Origin: Pseudonocardia phyllosphaerae
Lineage (GTDB): Bacteria > Actinomycetota > Actinomycetes > Mycobacteriales > Pseudonocardiaceae
DNA length: 64,000 nucleotides
NCBI RefSeq assembly: GCF_046546475.1
Contig: NZ_JBKGXS010000010.1
Coordinates: 128,092 to 192,091 of the forward strand
Direction: 5' to 3'
How positions within the stretch are numbered: the first letter of the stretch is position 1; each line of letters opens with the position of its first letter. The notes beneath the pieces are model-generated. The model was not told where the DNA came from. It saw only the letters and a list, made by a program, of their open reading frames with translations, and ran no database searches. A program made the translations under genes and the position numbers. Positions 40,946-49,668 of the stretch are shown here, piece after piece.

Positions 40946-41976
40946 ACGTCGACATCCCCGCCCTGCGGGCCATCGAGCGGGACAAGGAGATCCCGTTCGA
41001 GACCGTGCTGGAGGCGATCGAGTCCGCGTTGCTCACCGCCTACCGCCACACCGAGGGCAGCTTCTCCGACGCCCGCGTCGACATCGACCGCAAGACCGGG
41101 GTCGTCCGGGTGCTGGCCCGCGACCCCGACGAGGCGGGCGAGGACGGCACGCCGGGCCCCGAGTTCGACGACACCCCCGAGGGCTTCGGCCGGATCGCCG
41201 CGACCACCGCGCGCCAGGTGATCGTGCAGCGGCTGCGCGACGCCGAGCACGAGCGCACCTACGGCGAGTTCGCCACCCAGGAGGGCGAGGTCGTCGCCGG
41301 GGTCGTGCAGCGCGACGCCCGCGCGAACTCCCGCGGCGTCGTCGTCGTCGAGCTGGGTGGGGGCACCGAGGCTGTGCTGCCCGCGGCCGAGCAGGTCCCC
41401 GGCGAGGTCTACAAGCACGGCGACCGCATCCGCTGCTACGTCGTCGGCGTCAACCGCGGCCCGCGCGGCACGTCGATCACGCTGTCGCGCACGCACCCCA
41501 ACCTGGTGCGCAAGCTGTTCGCGTTCGAGGTCCCGGAGATCGCCGACGGCACCGTGGAGATCGTCTCGGTGGCGCGCGAGGCCGGCTACCGCTCCAAGAT
41601 CGCGGTGCGGTCGACCCGCTCCGGGCTCAACGCCAAGGGCGCCTGCATCGGCCCGATGGGGGCCCGGGTGCGCGGCGTGATGGGCGAGCTCGACGGAGAG
41701 AAGATCGACATCATCGACTGGTCCGAGGACCCGGGCGAGTTCGTCGGGAACGCGCTGTCGCCGTCGAAGGTCGTCTCGGTGACCGTGCTCGACGAGCGGG
41801 CGCGGGTCGCCCGCGTCGTGGTCCCGGACTTCCAGCTGTCGCTGGCCATCGGCAAGGAGGGGCAGAACGCCCGCCTCGCGGCCCGGCTGACCGGCTGGAA
41901 GATCGACATCCGCAGCGACGCCGACCCGGGCGCCCAGGTCGGGCCGGACGGCGACCCGGCCGAGGTGTCGTCGTAG
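40942..41976 (+). CDS. nusA: Transcription termination/antitermination factor NusA
   Basis: A 344-residue NusA of the short actinobacterial type, with an N-terminal RNA-polymerase-binding domain, S1 domain (GEVVAGVVQRDARANSRGVVVVELG) and two KH domains (KIAVRSTRSGLNAKGACIGPMGARVRGV and LSLAIGKEGQNARLAARLTGWKIDI). It lacks the C-terminal acidic repeats of E. coli NusA. It modulates pausing, termination and antitermination. GTG 40942 overlaps the rimP stop. Confidence 0.95.
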   Translation: MNVDIPALRAIERDKEIPFETVLEAIESALLTAYRHTEGSFSDARVDIDRKTGVVRVLARDPDEAGEDGTPGPEFDDTPEGFGRIAATTARQVIVQRLRDAEHERTYGEFATQEGEVVAGVVQRDARANSRGVVVVELGGGTEAVLPAAEQVPGEVYKHGDRIRCYVVGVNRGPRGTSITLSRTHPNLVRKLFAFEVPEIADGTVEIVSVAREAGYRSKIAVRSTRSGLNAKGACIGPMGARVRGVMGELDGEKIDIIDWSEDPGEFVGNALSPSKVVSVTVLDERARVARVVVPDFQLSLAIGKEGQNARLAARLTGWKIDIRSDADPGAQVGPDGDPAEVSS

Positions 41977-41978
41977 GG

Positions 41979-42371
41979 GTGCCGGGCGAGGGGAGGCCCG
42001 CACGGGGCTCTGCGCTACACTCGGTACCGGCCCGCCGTCGTGGGCCGTCGTCCGACTGTGCAGGCTCCGGCCCGATCCGTACCTGCGTCGGATGCCGGCA
42101 GCGGGAGCAGGCCGACGAACTGTTGCGGTTGGTACTGGAGAACGGACACCTCGTCCCGGACCCGCGCCACCGCCTCCCCGGCCGGGGTGCCTGGTTGCAC
42201 CCCACGACGGGGTGCCTCGACCGGGCCGAGCGGCGCTCGGCGTTCAACCGGGCGTTCCGCGTCCGGGGACAACTGGACGCCACCGCCGTGCGGCACCGGA
42301 TCCAGGATCAGCAGGGGCCGGGGACCCTCCCCGGCCCGTCAGTGGAAGAGAGCATGGTCGACCCGTCATGA
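41979..42371 (+). CDS. ylxR: YlxR (DUF448) RNA-binding protein
   Basis: A 130-residue YlxR protein; the family core is IRTCVGCRQREQADELLRLV followed by PRHRLPGRGAWLHPTTGCLDRAERRSAFNRAFR. Relatives bind RNA and affect transcription and RNase P. GTG 41979 starts two bases after the nusA stop; no other in-frame start exists before the core. A TACACT at 42016-42021 resembles a -10 box but lies inside the gene and would not serve an in-frame start. Confidence 0.88.
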   Translation: MPGEGRPARGSALHSVPARRRGPSSDCAGSGPIRTCVGCRQREQADELLRLVLENGHLVPDPRHRLPGRGAWLHPTTGCLDRAERRSAFNRAFRVRGQLDATAVRHRIQDQQGPGTLPGPSVEESMVDPS

Positions 42372-42467
42372 GCCAGCAGTGAAGATCGCACCATGAACGT
42401 GCTTCGACACTAGGTTCGAGGTCGAGCGGGAACCGCCGCCCGGCCTCCGGTCAGTACAAGGAGAGCA

Positions 42468-45400
42468 GTGGCAGGCAAGGCCCGCGTGCACGAGCTCGCG
42501 AAAGAGCTCGGTATCAGCAGTAAGCAGGTCCTCAGCAAGCTGCAGGACCTCGGGGAGTACGTGAAGTCTCCCTCGTCCACCGTCGAGGCCCCGGTCGCGC
42601 GCAAGCTGCGCGACTCGATGGCAGGCGGTGGCTCCGGCGCGTCCGGCAACGGCGCCTCCGGCAACGGCGGTCAGCGTCGCGGCTCCGGTGCCCCCGGTGG
42701 CACCCGCCCGCGTCCGTCCGGTGGTGGCTCCGGCGCTCCGTCGCCGTCGCGCCCCACCCCCAAGCCCGGCCCGACGCCCGGTGCGTCGCCGTCCGGCCCC
42801 GCTCCGAAGCCCGGTCCGCGCCCGGGGCCCTCGCAGGGTGCCCCGTCGCCGTCGGCTCCGAAGCCCGGCCCGGCCGCGCCCAAGCCCGGCCCCGCGGCGC
42901 CGAAGCCCGCCGCGCAGCCGGAGACCCCCGAGCCGAAGGCCCCGCAGCCGCAGGCCCCGGCGGCCGACGCCGGCTCGTCCGCGCCGTCGGCTCCGAAGCC
43001 CGGCCCGGCCGCGCCCAAGCCCGGTCCCGCGGCTCCGAAGCCGGGCCCCAAGCCCGGTCCGGCCGCGCCGAAGCCCGGCCAGTCCGGTCAGCAGTCCGGC
43101 GGTCGCCCCTCCGGCGGCCAGCAGCCCGGCGGTCGCCCCTCCGGCGGCCAGCAGGGCGGCGGCGACGCGCCGCGCGGCCCGAAGCCCGGCCCGCGTCAGC
43201 CGCGCGTCGGCAACAACCCGTTCGGCGTCGGTCAGGGCTCGTCCCGCCCGGCCCCGCGCCCCGGCCCGCCCCAGCAGGGCGGCGGCCAGCAGGGTGGCGG
43301 TCAGCAGGGCGGCGGCCAGCAGGGCGGCGGCGCCCCCCAGCAGCCGGCCGCGCGTTCCGGTGAGGCCCCGCCGCGTCCCCCGCGTCCGGGCGGTGCCCCG
43401 GGTGCGGGCGGTCCGCGTCCGAGCCCCGGCAACATGCCGCCGCGGCCGAACCCGGGCATGATGCCCTCGCGTCCGGCGGCGGGCCGGCCCGGTGCCGGTG
43501 GCCGTGGTGGCCCCGGTGGTGGCCGTGGCGGTCCCGGCGGCGGTCGTGGTGGCCCCGGTGGCGGTCGTCCCGGTGGTGGCGGCGGCGGTTTCCGTCCCGG
43601 TGGCGGCGGTCCCGGTGGGCCGCCCCCGGCCGGTGGGTTCCGCGGTCGTCCCGGTGGTGGTCGTCCGGGTGGTCGCGGCGGTGCCGCGGGTGCCTTCGGT
43701 CGTCCCGGCGGCCCGGCCCGCAAGGGCCGCAAGTCGAAGCGGCAGAAGCGCCAGGAGTTCGACTCCATGGCCGCTCCGTCGGTCGGCGGCGTCCGCCTGC
43801 CCAAGGGCGGCGGCGAGACGATCCGTCTCCCGCGCGGCTCCTCGCTGACCGACTTCGCCGAGAAGATCAACGCCAACCCGGCGTCGCTGGTCCAGGTGCT
43901 GTTCCACCTGGGCGAGATGATCACGGCGACGGCCTCGGTCTCGGACGAGATCCTCGAGCTGCTCGGCCAGGAGATGAACTACAACATCCAGGTCGTCAGC
44001 CCGGAGGAGGAGGACCGCGAGCTTCTCGAGTCCTTCGACATCGAGTTCGGCGACGAGGGTGACGACGCCGACCTGGCCGCCCGTCCGCCGGTGGTGACCA
44101 TCATGGGTCACGTCGACCACGGTAAGACGCGGCTGCTGGACACGATCCGCAAGGCCAACGTCCGCGAGGGCGAGGCCGGCGGCATCACCCAGCACATCGG
44201 CGCCTACCAGGTCGAGACCGAGCTGGACGGCCAGGAGCGGGCGGTCACGTTCATCGACACCCCGGGTCACGAGGCGTTCACCGCCATGCGTGCCCGCGGT
44301 GCGAAGTCCACCGACATCGCGGTCATCGTGGTGGCGGCGGACGACGGCGTGATGCCGCAGACCGTCGAGTCGATCAACCACGCCCAGGCGGCGGACCTGC
44401 CGATCGTGGTCGCGGTCAACAAGATCGACGTCGAGGGTGCGAACCCGCAGAAGGTCCGTCAGCAGCTCACCGAGTACAACCTCGTGGCCGAGGAGTACGG
44501 CGGCGAGACCATGTTCGTCGACATCTCCGCCCGCCAGGGGCAGAACATCGACGCGCTGCTCGACGCGATCCTGCTGACCGCGGACGCCTCGCTCGACCTG
44601 CGGGCCAACCCCGACATGGACGCCCAGGGCGTCACGATCGAGGGGCACCTGGACCGCGGCCGCGGCCCGGTGGCCACGGTGCTGGTCCAGCGCGGCACGC
44701 TCAAGGTCGGCGACTCGGTCGTGGCCGGCGACGCCTCCGGACGTGTCCGGCGGATGGTCGACGAGCACGGCAACGACGTCAGCGAGGCCCTGCCGTCGCG
44801 TCCGGTGCAGGTCATCGGTCTGACGTCGGTGCCCGGCGCGGGCGACACGTTCCTCGTCGTCGACGAGGACCGCGTGGCCCGGCAGATCGCCGACCGGCGG
44901 CGCGCCCGTGAGCGCAACGCCGAGCTGGCGAGCCGTCGCAAGCGCGTCAGCCTCGAGGACCTGGACGCGGCCCTCAAGGAGACCAACACCCTCAACCTGA
45001 TCATCAAGGGCGACAACTCGGGCACCGTGGAGGCGCTCGAGGAGTCCCTGATGAAGCTGGACGTGGGCGACGACGTGGACCTGCGCGTCATCCACCGCGG
45101 CGTCGGTGGCATCACCGAGGGCGACATCAACCTCGCCATCGCGGACAACGTCATCGTCATGGGCTTCAACGTCCGTGCCGAGGGCAAGGCCACGGAGCTG
45201 GCCAACCGCGAGGGCGTGGAGATCCGCTACTACTCGGTGATCTACCAGGCGATCGAGGAGATCGAGGCGGCCCTGAAGGGCATGCTGAAGCCGGAGTACG
45301 AGGAGGTGGAGCTCGGCCGCGCCGAGGTCCGCGACGTCTTCAAGTCCTCCAAGTTCGGCACCATCGCCGGTTGCCTCGTGATGGGTGGGGAGATCCGCCG

Positions 45401-45599
45401 GAACGCCCGGGCGCGCCTGATGCGCGACTCGACGGTGATCCAGGAGAACCTCCCGATCTCCTCGCTGCGCCGGTTCAAGGACGACGTGGTCGAGGTCCGC
45501 GAGGGCTTCGAGTGCGGTATGACGCTCGGCAGCTACTCCGACATCAAGGTCGGCGACGTCATCGAGACGTTCGAGATGCGCGAGAAGCCGCGCGCCTGA
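42468..45599 (+). CDS. infB: Translation initiation factor IF-2
   Basis: A 1043-residue GTPase that places initiator tRNA on the 30S subunit. The N-terminal module ARVHELAKELGISSKQVLSKL is followed by a linker of about 360 residues, very rich in Pro, Gly and Lys in successive blocks (APKPGP repeats, QQGGG repeats, then RGGPGG repeats). The G domain follows: G1 GHVDHGKT, DTPGHEAF, NKID and SARQGQNID. Domains II to IV complete the protein. GTG 42468 has GGAGAG 5 bases upstream. A strong hairpin terminator follows at 45618. Confidence 0.96.
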   Translation: MAGKARVHELAKELGISSKQVLSKLQDLGEYVKSPSSTVEAPVARKLRDSMAGGGSGASGNGASGNGGQRRGSGAPGGTRPRPSGGGSGAPSPSRPTPKPGPTPGASPSGPAPKPGPRPGPSQGAPSPSAPKPGPAAPKPGPAAPKPAAQPETPEPKAPQPQAPAADAGSSAPSAPKPGPAAPKPGPAAPKPGPKPGPAAPKPGQSGQQSGGRPSGGQQPGGRPSGGQQGGGDAPRGPKPGPRQPRVGNNPFGVGQGSSRPAPRPGPPQQGGGQQGGGQQGGGQQGGGAPQQPAARSGEAPPRPPRPGGAPGAGGPRPSPGNMPPRPNPGMMPSRPAAGRPGAGGRGGPGGGRGGPGGGRGGPGGGRPGGGGGGFRPGGGGPGGPPPAGGFRGRPGGGRPGGRGGAAGAFGRPGGPARKGRKSKRQKRQEFDSMAAPSVGGVRLPKGGGETIRLPRGSSLTDFAEKINANPASLVQVLFHLGEMITATASVSDEILELLGQEMNYNIQVVSPEEEDRELLESFDIEFGDEGDDADLAARPPVVTIMGHVDHGKTRLLDTIRKANVREGEAGGITQHIGAYQVETELDGQERAVTFIDTPGHEAFTAMRARGAKSTDIAVIVVAADDGVMPQTVESINHAQAADLPIVVAVNKIDVEGANPQKVRQQLTEYNLVAEEYGGETMFVDISARQGQNIDALLDAILLTADASLDLRANPDMDAQGVTIEGHLDRGRGPVATVLVQRGTLKVGDSVVAGDASGRVRRMVDEHGNDVSEALPSRPVQVIGLTSVPGAGDTFLVVDEDRVARQIADRRRARERNAELASRRKRVSLEDLDAALKETNTLNLIIKGDNSGTVEALEESLMKLDVGDDVDLRVIHRGVGGITEGDINLAIADNVIVMGFNVRAEGKATELANREGVEIRYYSVIYQAIEEIEAALKGMLKPEYEEVELGRAEVRDVFKSSKFGTIAGCLVMGGEIRRNARARLMRDSTVIQENLPISSLRRFKDDVVEVREGFECGMTLGSYSDIKVGDVIETFEMREKPRA

Positions 45600-45617
45600 G
45601 TGCGGTGAGCAGCAGCT

Positions 45618-45655
45618 CGACGGGGCGGCCGGTGGTGACACCGGCCGCCCCGTCG
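45618..45655 (+). terminator. Hairpin terminator after infB
   Basis: CGACGGGGCGGCCGGTG pairs perfectly with CACCGGCCGCCCCGTCG around a GTGA loop, a 17-bp stem. Confidence 0.9.
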
Positions 45656-45702
45656 GCGTCCCGGCCCCTGCGGGCCGGGTGAGCCCGACCGGGAGGTACG
45701 GC

Positions 45703-45999
45703 GTGTACGTCGGTGCCCTGGAGTGCGACGTCCTGCTCGGCGACGTCCACTCGCTCAAGCAGAAGCGATCGGTGGTCCGGCCGCTGGTCGCCGAGCTGCG
45801 CCGGTTCGAGGTCGCGGCCGCGGAGGCCGGTGACCAGGACCTGTACCGGCGTGCGCTGATCGGGGTCTCCGCGGTGTCGGGCGACCCCGGCCACCTGCGC
45901 GCCCTGCTGGAACGCTGCGAGCGGCTCGTCGCCGCCCGCCCCGAGCTGGAGCTCCTCTCCGCCCGGACCCGCATCTTCGGGCCCGACGACGAGGAGTGA
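45703..45999 (+). CDS. DUF503 (YlxP-like) protein
   Basis: A 98-residue DUF503 protein, regularly encoded between infB and rbfA. The pattern is YVGALECDVLLGDVHSLKQKRSVVRPLVAELRRFE, followed by ALIGVSAVSGDPGHLRALLERCERLV. Relatives are implicated in ribosome maturation, but the function is poorly defined. GTG 45703 has GGGAGG 6 bases upstream and is preferred over a GTG at 45679. Confidence 0.9.
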   Translation: MYVGALECDVLLGDVHSLKQKRSVVRPLVAELRRFEVAAAEAGDQDLYRRALIGVSAVSGDPGHLRALLERCERLVAARPELELLSARTRIFGPDDEE

Positions 46000-46103
46000 G
46001 CGAGAGCTCCGTCCCACCCCCTGACCCGCTCCCGGCGGACCGGCCCGGTCGCCGGGGGACATGCATAGACTCGGGCCCGCACGTCCGGTGGAAGGAGCAG
46101 GAC

Positions 46104-46550
46104 ATGGTCGACAACGCGCGCGCCCGCAAGCTCGCGAAGCGGATCACGCAGATCGTCGCGGAGGCTCTGGAGCACGAGGTCAAGGACCCCCGGCTGGCGA
46201 TGGTCACGATCACCGACACCCGGGTGACCGGTGACCTGCGCGAGGCCACCGTCTACTACACGGTGATGGGCGAGACCGTCGACACCCCGCCGGACACCGC
46301 GGGGGCGGCGGCTGCGCTGGCCAGCGCCACCGGTGTGCTGCGCAGCCGCGTCGGGCAGCAGACCGGTATCCGGCACACGCCGTCGCTGGCGTTCGTCCCG
46401 GACTCGGTGCCCGACGAGGCCCGCCGCATGGAGGAGCTGCTCGCCCGCACCCGCGAGTCCGACGCCGAGGTGGCCCGGCTGGCCGCGTCGGCGGAGCCTG
46501 CGGGCGACCCGGACCCGTACCGGGCGCCGCGCGACGAGGAGCAGGAGTGA
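46104..46550 (+). CDS. rbfA: Ribosome-binding factor A
   Basis: A 148-residue 30S maturation factor with a single KH-type fold: the N-terminal ARKLAKRITQIVAEALEHEVKDPRL, then MVTITDTRVTGDLREATVYYTVMG and LRSRVGQQTGIRHTPSLAFVPD. The C-terminal 40 residues are acidic and variable. ATG 46104 has GAAGGAG 8 bases upstream. It is 8 bases ahead of the nrnA start. Confidence 0.95.
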   Translation: MVDNARARKLAKRITQIVAEALEHEVKDPRLAMVTITDTRVTGDLREATVYYTVMGETVDTPPDTAGAAAALASATGVLRSRVGQQTGIRHTPSLAFVPDSVPDEARRMEELLARTRESDAEVARLAASAEPAGDPDPYRAPRDEEQE

Positions 46551-46557
46551 CCCACCG

Positions 46558-47556
46558 GTGACGGCCGTGACCCGGCCCGCGGCGGGGCCCGTCGACCCGG
46601 CCGGGGCGGCCGCGGTGCTGCGCGCGGCGTCGAGCGTGCTCCTCGTCGGGCACCTCCGCCCGGACGCCGACGCCGCAGGCAGTACCCTCGCCCTCGCCGT
46701 CGCGCTGCGCCGCATCGGGACCGACGTCGTCGTCTCGTTCGGCGGCCCGGACCCCGTCCCGGGCCTGGTCGCGGCGCTCGACGAGCACGGCCTCGTCGTC
46801 GACTCGGCCGACGCCCCCGAGGCACCCGAGCTGCTGGTGTGCTGCGACATCTCCTCCGAGCAGCGCCTCGGGGACCTGGCCGGGCGGGTCTCCGCCGCGG
46901 GGGACTCGCTGGTGATCGACCACCACGCGTCGTTCACCGGGTTCGGCAACCACCACCTCGTCGACCCGCAGGAGCCGGCCACGGTGACGCTGGTCCGCGC
47001 GGTGATCGCCGAGCTCGGCGTCGAGCTGGACGCCGAGCTGGCCCGCCCGCTGTTCGCCGGCCTCTACACCGACACCGGCGGCTTCCGCTGGGGCGGGCCC
47101 GGGGCGCTGCGCCTGGGCGCCGAGCTCGTCGAGGCCGGCGCGGACCCACGCACCCTGATGGACGCGGTGTTCGGCACCAGACCGTTCGCCTGGCTGGCCG
47201 CCGAGGCCACCGTGCTGGGCGGTGCGCGCCGCGACCCGGACGCCGCCGGTGGGGCCGGGCTGGTGTGGGCGGTCGTCGACCCGGCGACCGCGAGCCGGTT
47301 CCGGGACCAGACCGTCACCCTCGTCGGGCAGCTGCGCGCCACCGCCGGGGACGGCGTCGCCGCGCTGCTCACCGAGACCGAGCCGGGCCAGTGGTCGGTG
47401 TCGATGCGCGGCACGGGCACCCCGGACCTGTCCCGCGTCGCGACGGCGCTGGGTGGCGGTGGGCACGCCGCGGCCGCCGGGTTCGAACGCTCCGCCGGCG
47501 GCGCCGAGGAGATCCTGGGTCCGCTGCGCGCCGAGCTGGCCGCGGCGGCCGGATGA
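46558..47556 (+). CDS. nrnA: DHH-family phosphoesterase (NrnA-like nanoRNase/pAp phosphatase)
   Basis: A 332-residue DHH/DHHA1 phosphoesterase expected to degrade short RNAs and/or 3'-phosphoadenosine 5'-phosphate. Motif I is VGHLRPDADAAGSTLAL, motif II has the CCDIS Asp, motif III is VIDHHASF, and motif IV is GLYTDTGGFRW. The C-terminal DHHA1 RNA-binding Gly-rich segment is ALGGGGHAAAAGFE. GTG 46558, 7 bases after the rbfA stop, follows GGAGCAGGAG. Confidence 0.92.
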   Translation: MTAVTRPAAGPVDPAGAAAVLRAASSVLLVGHLRPDADAAGSTLALAVALRRIGTDVVVSFGGPDPVPGLVAALDEHGLVVDSADAPEAPELLVCCDISSEQRLGDLAGRVSAAGDSLVIDHHASFTGFGNHHLVDPQEPATVTLVRAVIAELGVELDAELARPLFAGLYTDTGGFRWGGPGALRLGAELVEAGADPRTLMDAVFGTRPFAWLAAEATVLGGARRDPDAAGGAGLVWAVVDPATASRFRDQTVTLVGQLRATAGDGVAALLTETEPGQWSVSMRGTGTPDLSRVATALGGGGHAAAAGFERSAGGAEEILGPLRAELAAAAG

Positions 47557-47680
47557 CCGCCCACCGGCGTCCATCCGGAGTACACAGGGGCGTCACGGGC
47601 ACACGGTACGAGGGGGCGGGCCGGTCCGCCGTCCCCCGGCCGCGGGACGTAGCGTGACCGTCGATCACAGGAGGTGTGTC

Positions 47681-48298
47681 GTGAGCAGCGAGCCGACAAC
47701 GGCCGACGGGCCCGCGTGGCGTGAGTTCCTCGGGGCGATGGTGCGCAACCCGGCCGGCGTGGGCGCGGTGTGGCCGAGCTCGGCCCGGCTGTCCGAGCGG
47801 CTCGCCCGGATTGTGCCGAGTCACGGTGAGCCCGTCGTCGTCGAGCTGGGCCCGGGTACCGGTGCGGTGTCGTCGCAGGTGGCACGCCGGCTGCCGTCCG
47901 GGGGCCGGCACCTGGCCGTCGAGCTGGACCCGTCGATGGCCTCCTACGTCGAGCGCACCCAGCCCGGCCTCGAGGTGATCAACGGCGACGCCGCGAAGCT
48001 CGTCGCGCTGCTCGCCGAGCGCGACGTGCACCACGTCGACGCGGTGATCTCCGGGCTGCCGTGGTCGCTGTTCGGCGCCGAGCTGCAGCAGGCGATCCTC
48101 GACCAGGTCGTCGAGGTCATCGGTGAGACCGGCGCGTTCGCCACGTTCGCCTACTCCCACACCCTGCCGATGCCCTCGGCCCGCCGGTTCAAGGCGACGC
48201 TGCGCGACACCTTCGACGAGGTCGTCGCCACCCGGACCGTGTGGCGGAACCTGCCGCCCGCGTTCTGCTACCTCTGCCGCCGCCCGAAGCGGTCCTGA
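47681..48298 (+). CDS. SAM-dependent methyltransferase (phospholipid/rRNA adenine methyltransferase-like)
   Basis: A 205-residue class I methyltransferase. The SAM motif is VVVELGPGTGAVSSQVA, a second is LAVELDPSMASYVERTQPG, and motif IV is DAVISGLPWSLFG. The NPAGVGAVWPSSARLS stretch and length fit the phospholipid N-methyltransferase (PmtA-like) group; RsmA/Erm-type rRNA methyltransferases are the alternative, but their NLPY motif is not seen. GTG 47681 has AGGAGGTG 4 bases upstream. Confidence 0.8.
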   Translation: MSSEPTTADGPAWREFLGAMVRNPAGVGAVWPSSARLSERLARIVPSHGEPVVVELGPGTGAVSSQVARRLPSGGRHLAVELDPSMASYVERTQPGLEVINGDAAKLVALLAERDVHHVDAVISGLPWSLFGAELQQAILDQVVEVIGETGAFATFAYSHTLPMPSARRFKATLRDTFDEVVATRTVWRNLPPAFCYLCRRPKRS

Positions 48299-48307
48299 CC
48301 GACGCGG

Positions 48308-49663
48308 GTGCCGGACACGACCGAGCGGACCCCGGGCGGGGCCCGCGACATCCTGCGGCTCGCGCTGCCCGCGCTGCCGGTGCTGGCGGCCGAGCCGCTG
48401 TACGTGCTGGTCGACACCGCCGTCGTCGGACGGCTGGGGGCGGTGCCGCTCGCCGGACTGGCCGTGGCGGGGGTGCTGTTCTCCCAGGTCACGAGCCAGC
48501 TGAACTTCCTGTCCTACGGCACGACGGCGCGCGCGTCGCGGTTCTTCGGGGCCGGGCGCCGGGCCGCGGCGGTCTCCGAGGGCGTGCAGGCGACCTGGCT
48601 GGCGCTGGCCGTCGGGATCGTGGTGCTCGTCGCGGGGCAGCTGCTCGCCGCGCCGGTGTCCGGTGCGCTGGCCGGTGGCGACGCCGTCGCCGACGGGGCC
48701 GTGAGCTGGCTGCGGATCGCGCTGTTCGGGGCGCCGCTGGTGCTGGTCACCCTGGCCGGGAACGGCTGGATGCGCGGTGTGCAGGACACCCGCCGCCCGC
48801 TGCACTACGTCATCGCCGGTAACGCGGCGTCCGCGCTGCTGTGCCCGTTCCTGGTGCACGGCATCGGGTCCTGGCCCGGCTGGGGGCTGCCCGGGTCGGC
48901 GGTGGCGAACGTGGTCGCGCAGGTCGTCGTCGCGGCGCTGTTCCTGTCCGCGCTGGCCGCCGAACGCCGCCGTGCCCCGGCCGCGGATCCGGTGCGCCTG
49001 GCCCCGGACCTGTCCGTGCTGCGTGCGCAGTCCACGACCGGGCGGGACCTGGTGCTGCGCTCGCTGGGGTTCCAGGCCTGCTTCCTGTCCGCGACGGCCG
49101 TGGCCGCCCGGTTCGGGGCGCCGTCGGTGGCCGCGCACCAGGTGGTGCTGCAGCTGTGGTCGTTCCAGTCCCTGGTGCTCGATGCCGTCGCGATCGCCGC
49201 GCAGTCCCTGATCGGCTCCGCGCTCGGCGCGGCCACCACCGACACCTCCCGCGCCCGCGCCGTCGCCGGGCGGGTCACCCGCTACGGCCTGCTGCTCGGC
49301 TGCGTGTTCGGGGTGGTGTTCGCCGCGCTCTACCCGGTGCTGCCGGGCGTGTTCACCACCGACGCCGCGGTGCTGGCGACGATCCCGGTCGCCTGGTGGT
49401 TCTTCGCCGCGTTGCAGCCGGTCGCGGGCGTGGTGTTCGCCCTCGACGGCGTGCTGCTCGGCGCGAACGACTCCGCCTTCCTGCGCACGACGACGCTCGC
49501 CGCGGCCTTGGGCGGCTTCCTCCCGCTGATCTGGCTGTCGCTGGTGTTCGGGTGGGGGCTGGCCGGGATCTGGACCGGGCTGACGCTGTTCATGCTGATC
49601 CGGCTGGTCGCGGTCGGGCTGCGGACCCGCGGCGGGCGCTGGGCCGTGCCCGGCACCGCCTGA
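48308..49663 (+). CDS. dinF: MATE-family efflux transporter (DinF-like)
   Basis: A 451-residue multidrug and toxic compound extrusion protein with about 12 helices in two related halves. Typical pieces are LALPALPVLAAEPLYVLVDTAVVGRLG and FLSYGTTARASRFFGAGRR at the start, and ALDGVLLGANDSAFLR in the second half. The position after nrnA matches dinF in mycobacteria. It exports cationic or other compounds using an ion gradient. GTG 48308 is 9 bases after the methyltransferase stop. Confidence 0.92.
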   Translation: MPDTTERTPGGARDILRLALPALPVLAAEPLYVLVDTAVVGRLGAVPLAGLAVAGVLFSQVTSQLNFLSYGTTARASRFFGAGRRAAAVSEGVQATWLALAVGIVVLVAGQLLAAPVSGALAGGDAVADGAVSWLRIALFGAPLVLVTLAGNGWMRGVQDTRRPLHYVIAGNAASALLCPFLVHGIGSWPGWGLPGSAVANVVAQVVVAALFLSALAAERRRAPAADPVRLAPDLSVLRAQSTTGRDLVLRSLGFQACFLSATAVAARFGAPSVAAHQVVLQLWSFQSLVLDAVAIAAQSLIGSALGAATTDTSRARAVAGRVTRYGLLLGCVFGVVFAALYPVLPGVFTTDAAVLATIPVAWWFFAALQPVAGVVFALDGVLLGANDSAFLRTTTLAAALGGFLPLIWLSLVFGWGLAGIWTGLTLFMLIRLVAVGLRTRGGRWAVPGTA

Positions 49664-49668
49664 GCAGG

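Noticed and set aside
42016..42021. TACACT as a promoter for a shorter ylxR
   Set aside because: No in-frame start codon follows it before the conserved RTCVGCR core.
43000..43680. CRISPR-like or tandem repeat array
   Set aside because: The repeats are in-frame codons for the IF-2 linker with no unique spacers.
42366..46982. Long open frame of about 1,540 codons on the minus strand
   Set aside because: It lies antisense to infB and rbfA; its Arg/Gly/Val/Asp-rich sequence has no domain, as expected for a shadow frame in GC-rich DNA.
47369..49668. Minus-strand open frame leading toward the histidine kinase
   Set aside because: Antisense to nrnA, the methyltransferase and MATE genes; no recognisable protein.
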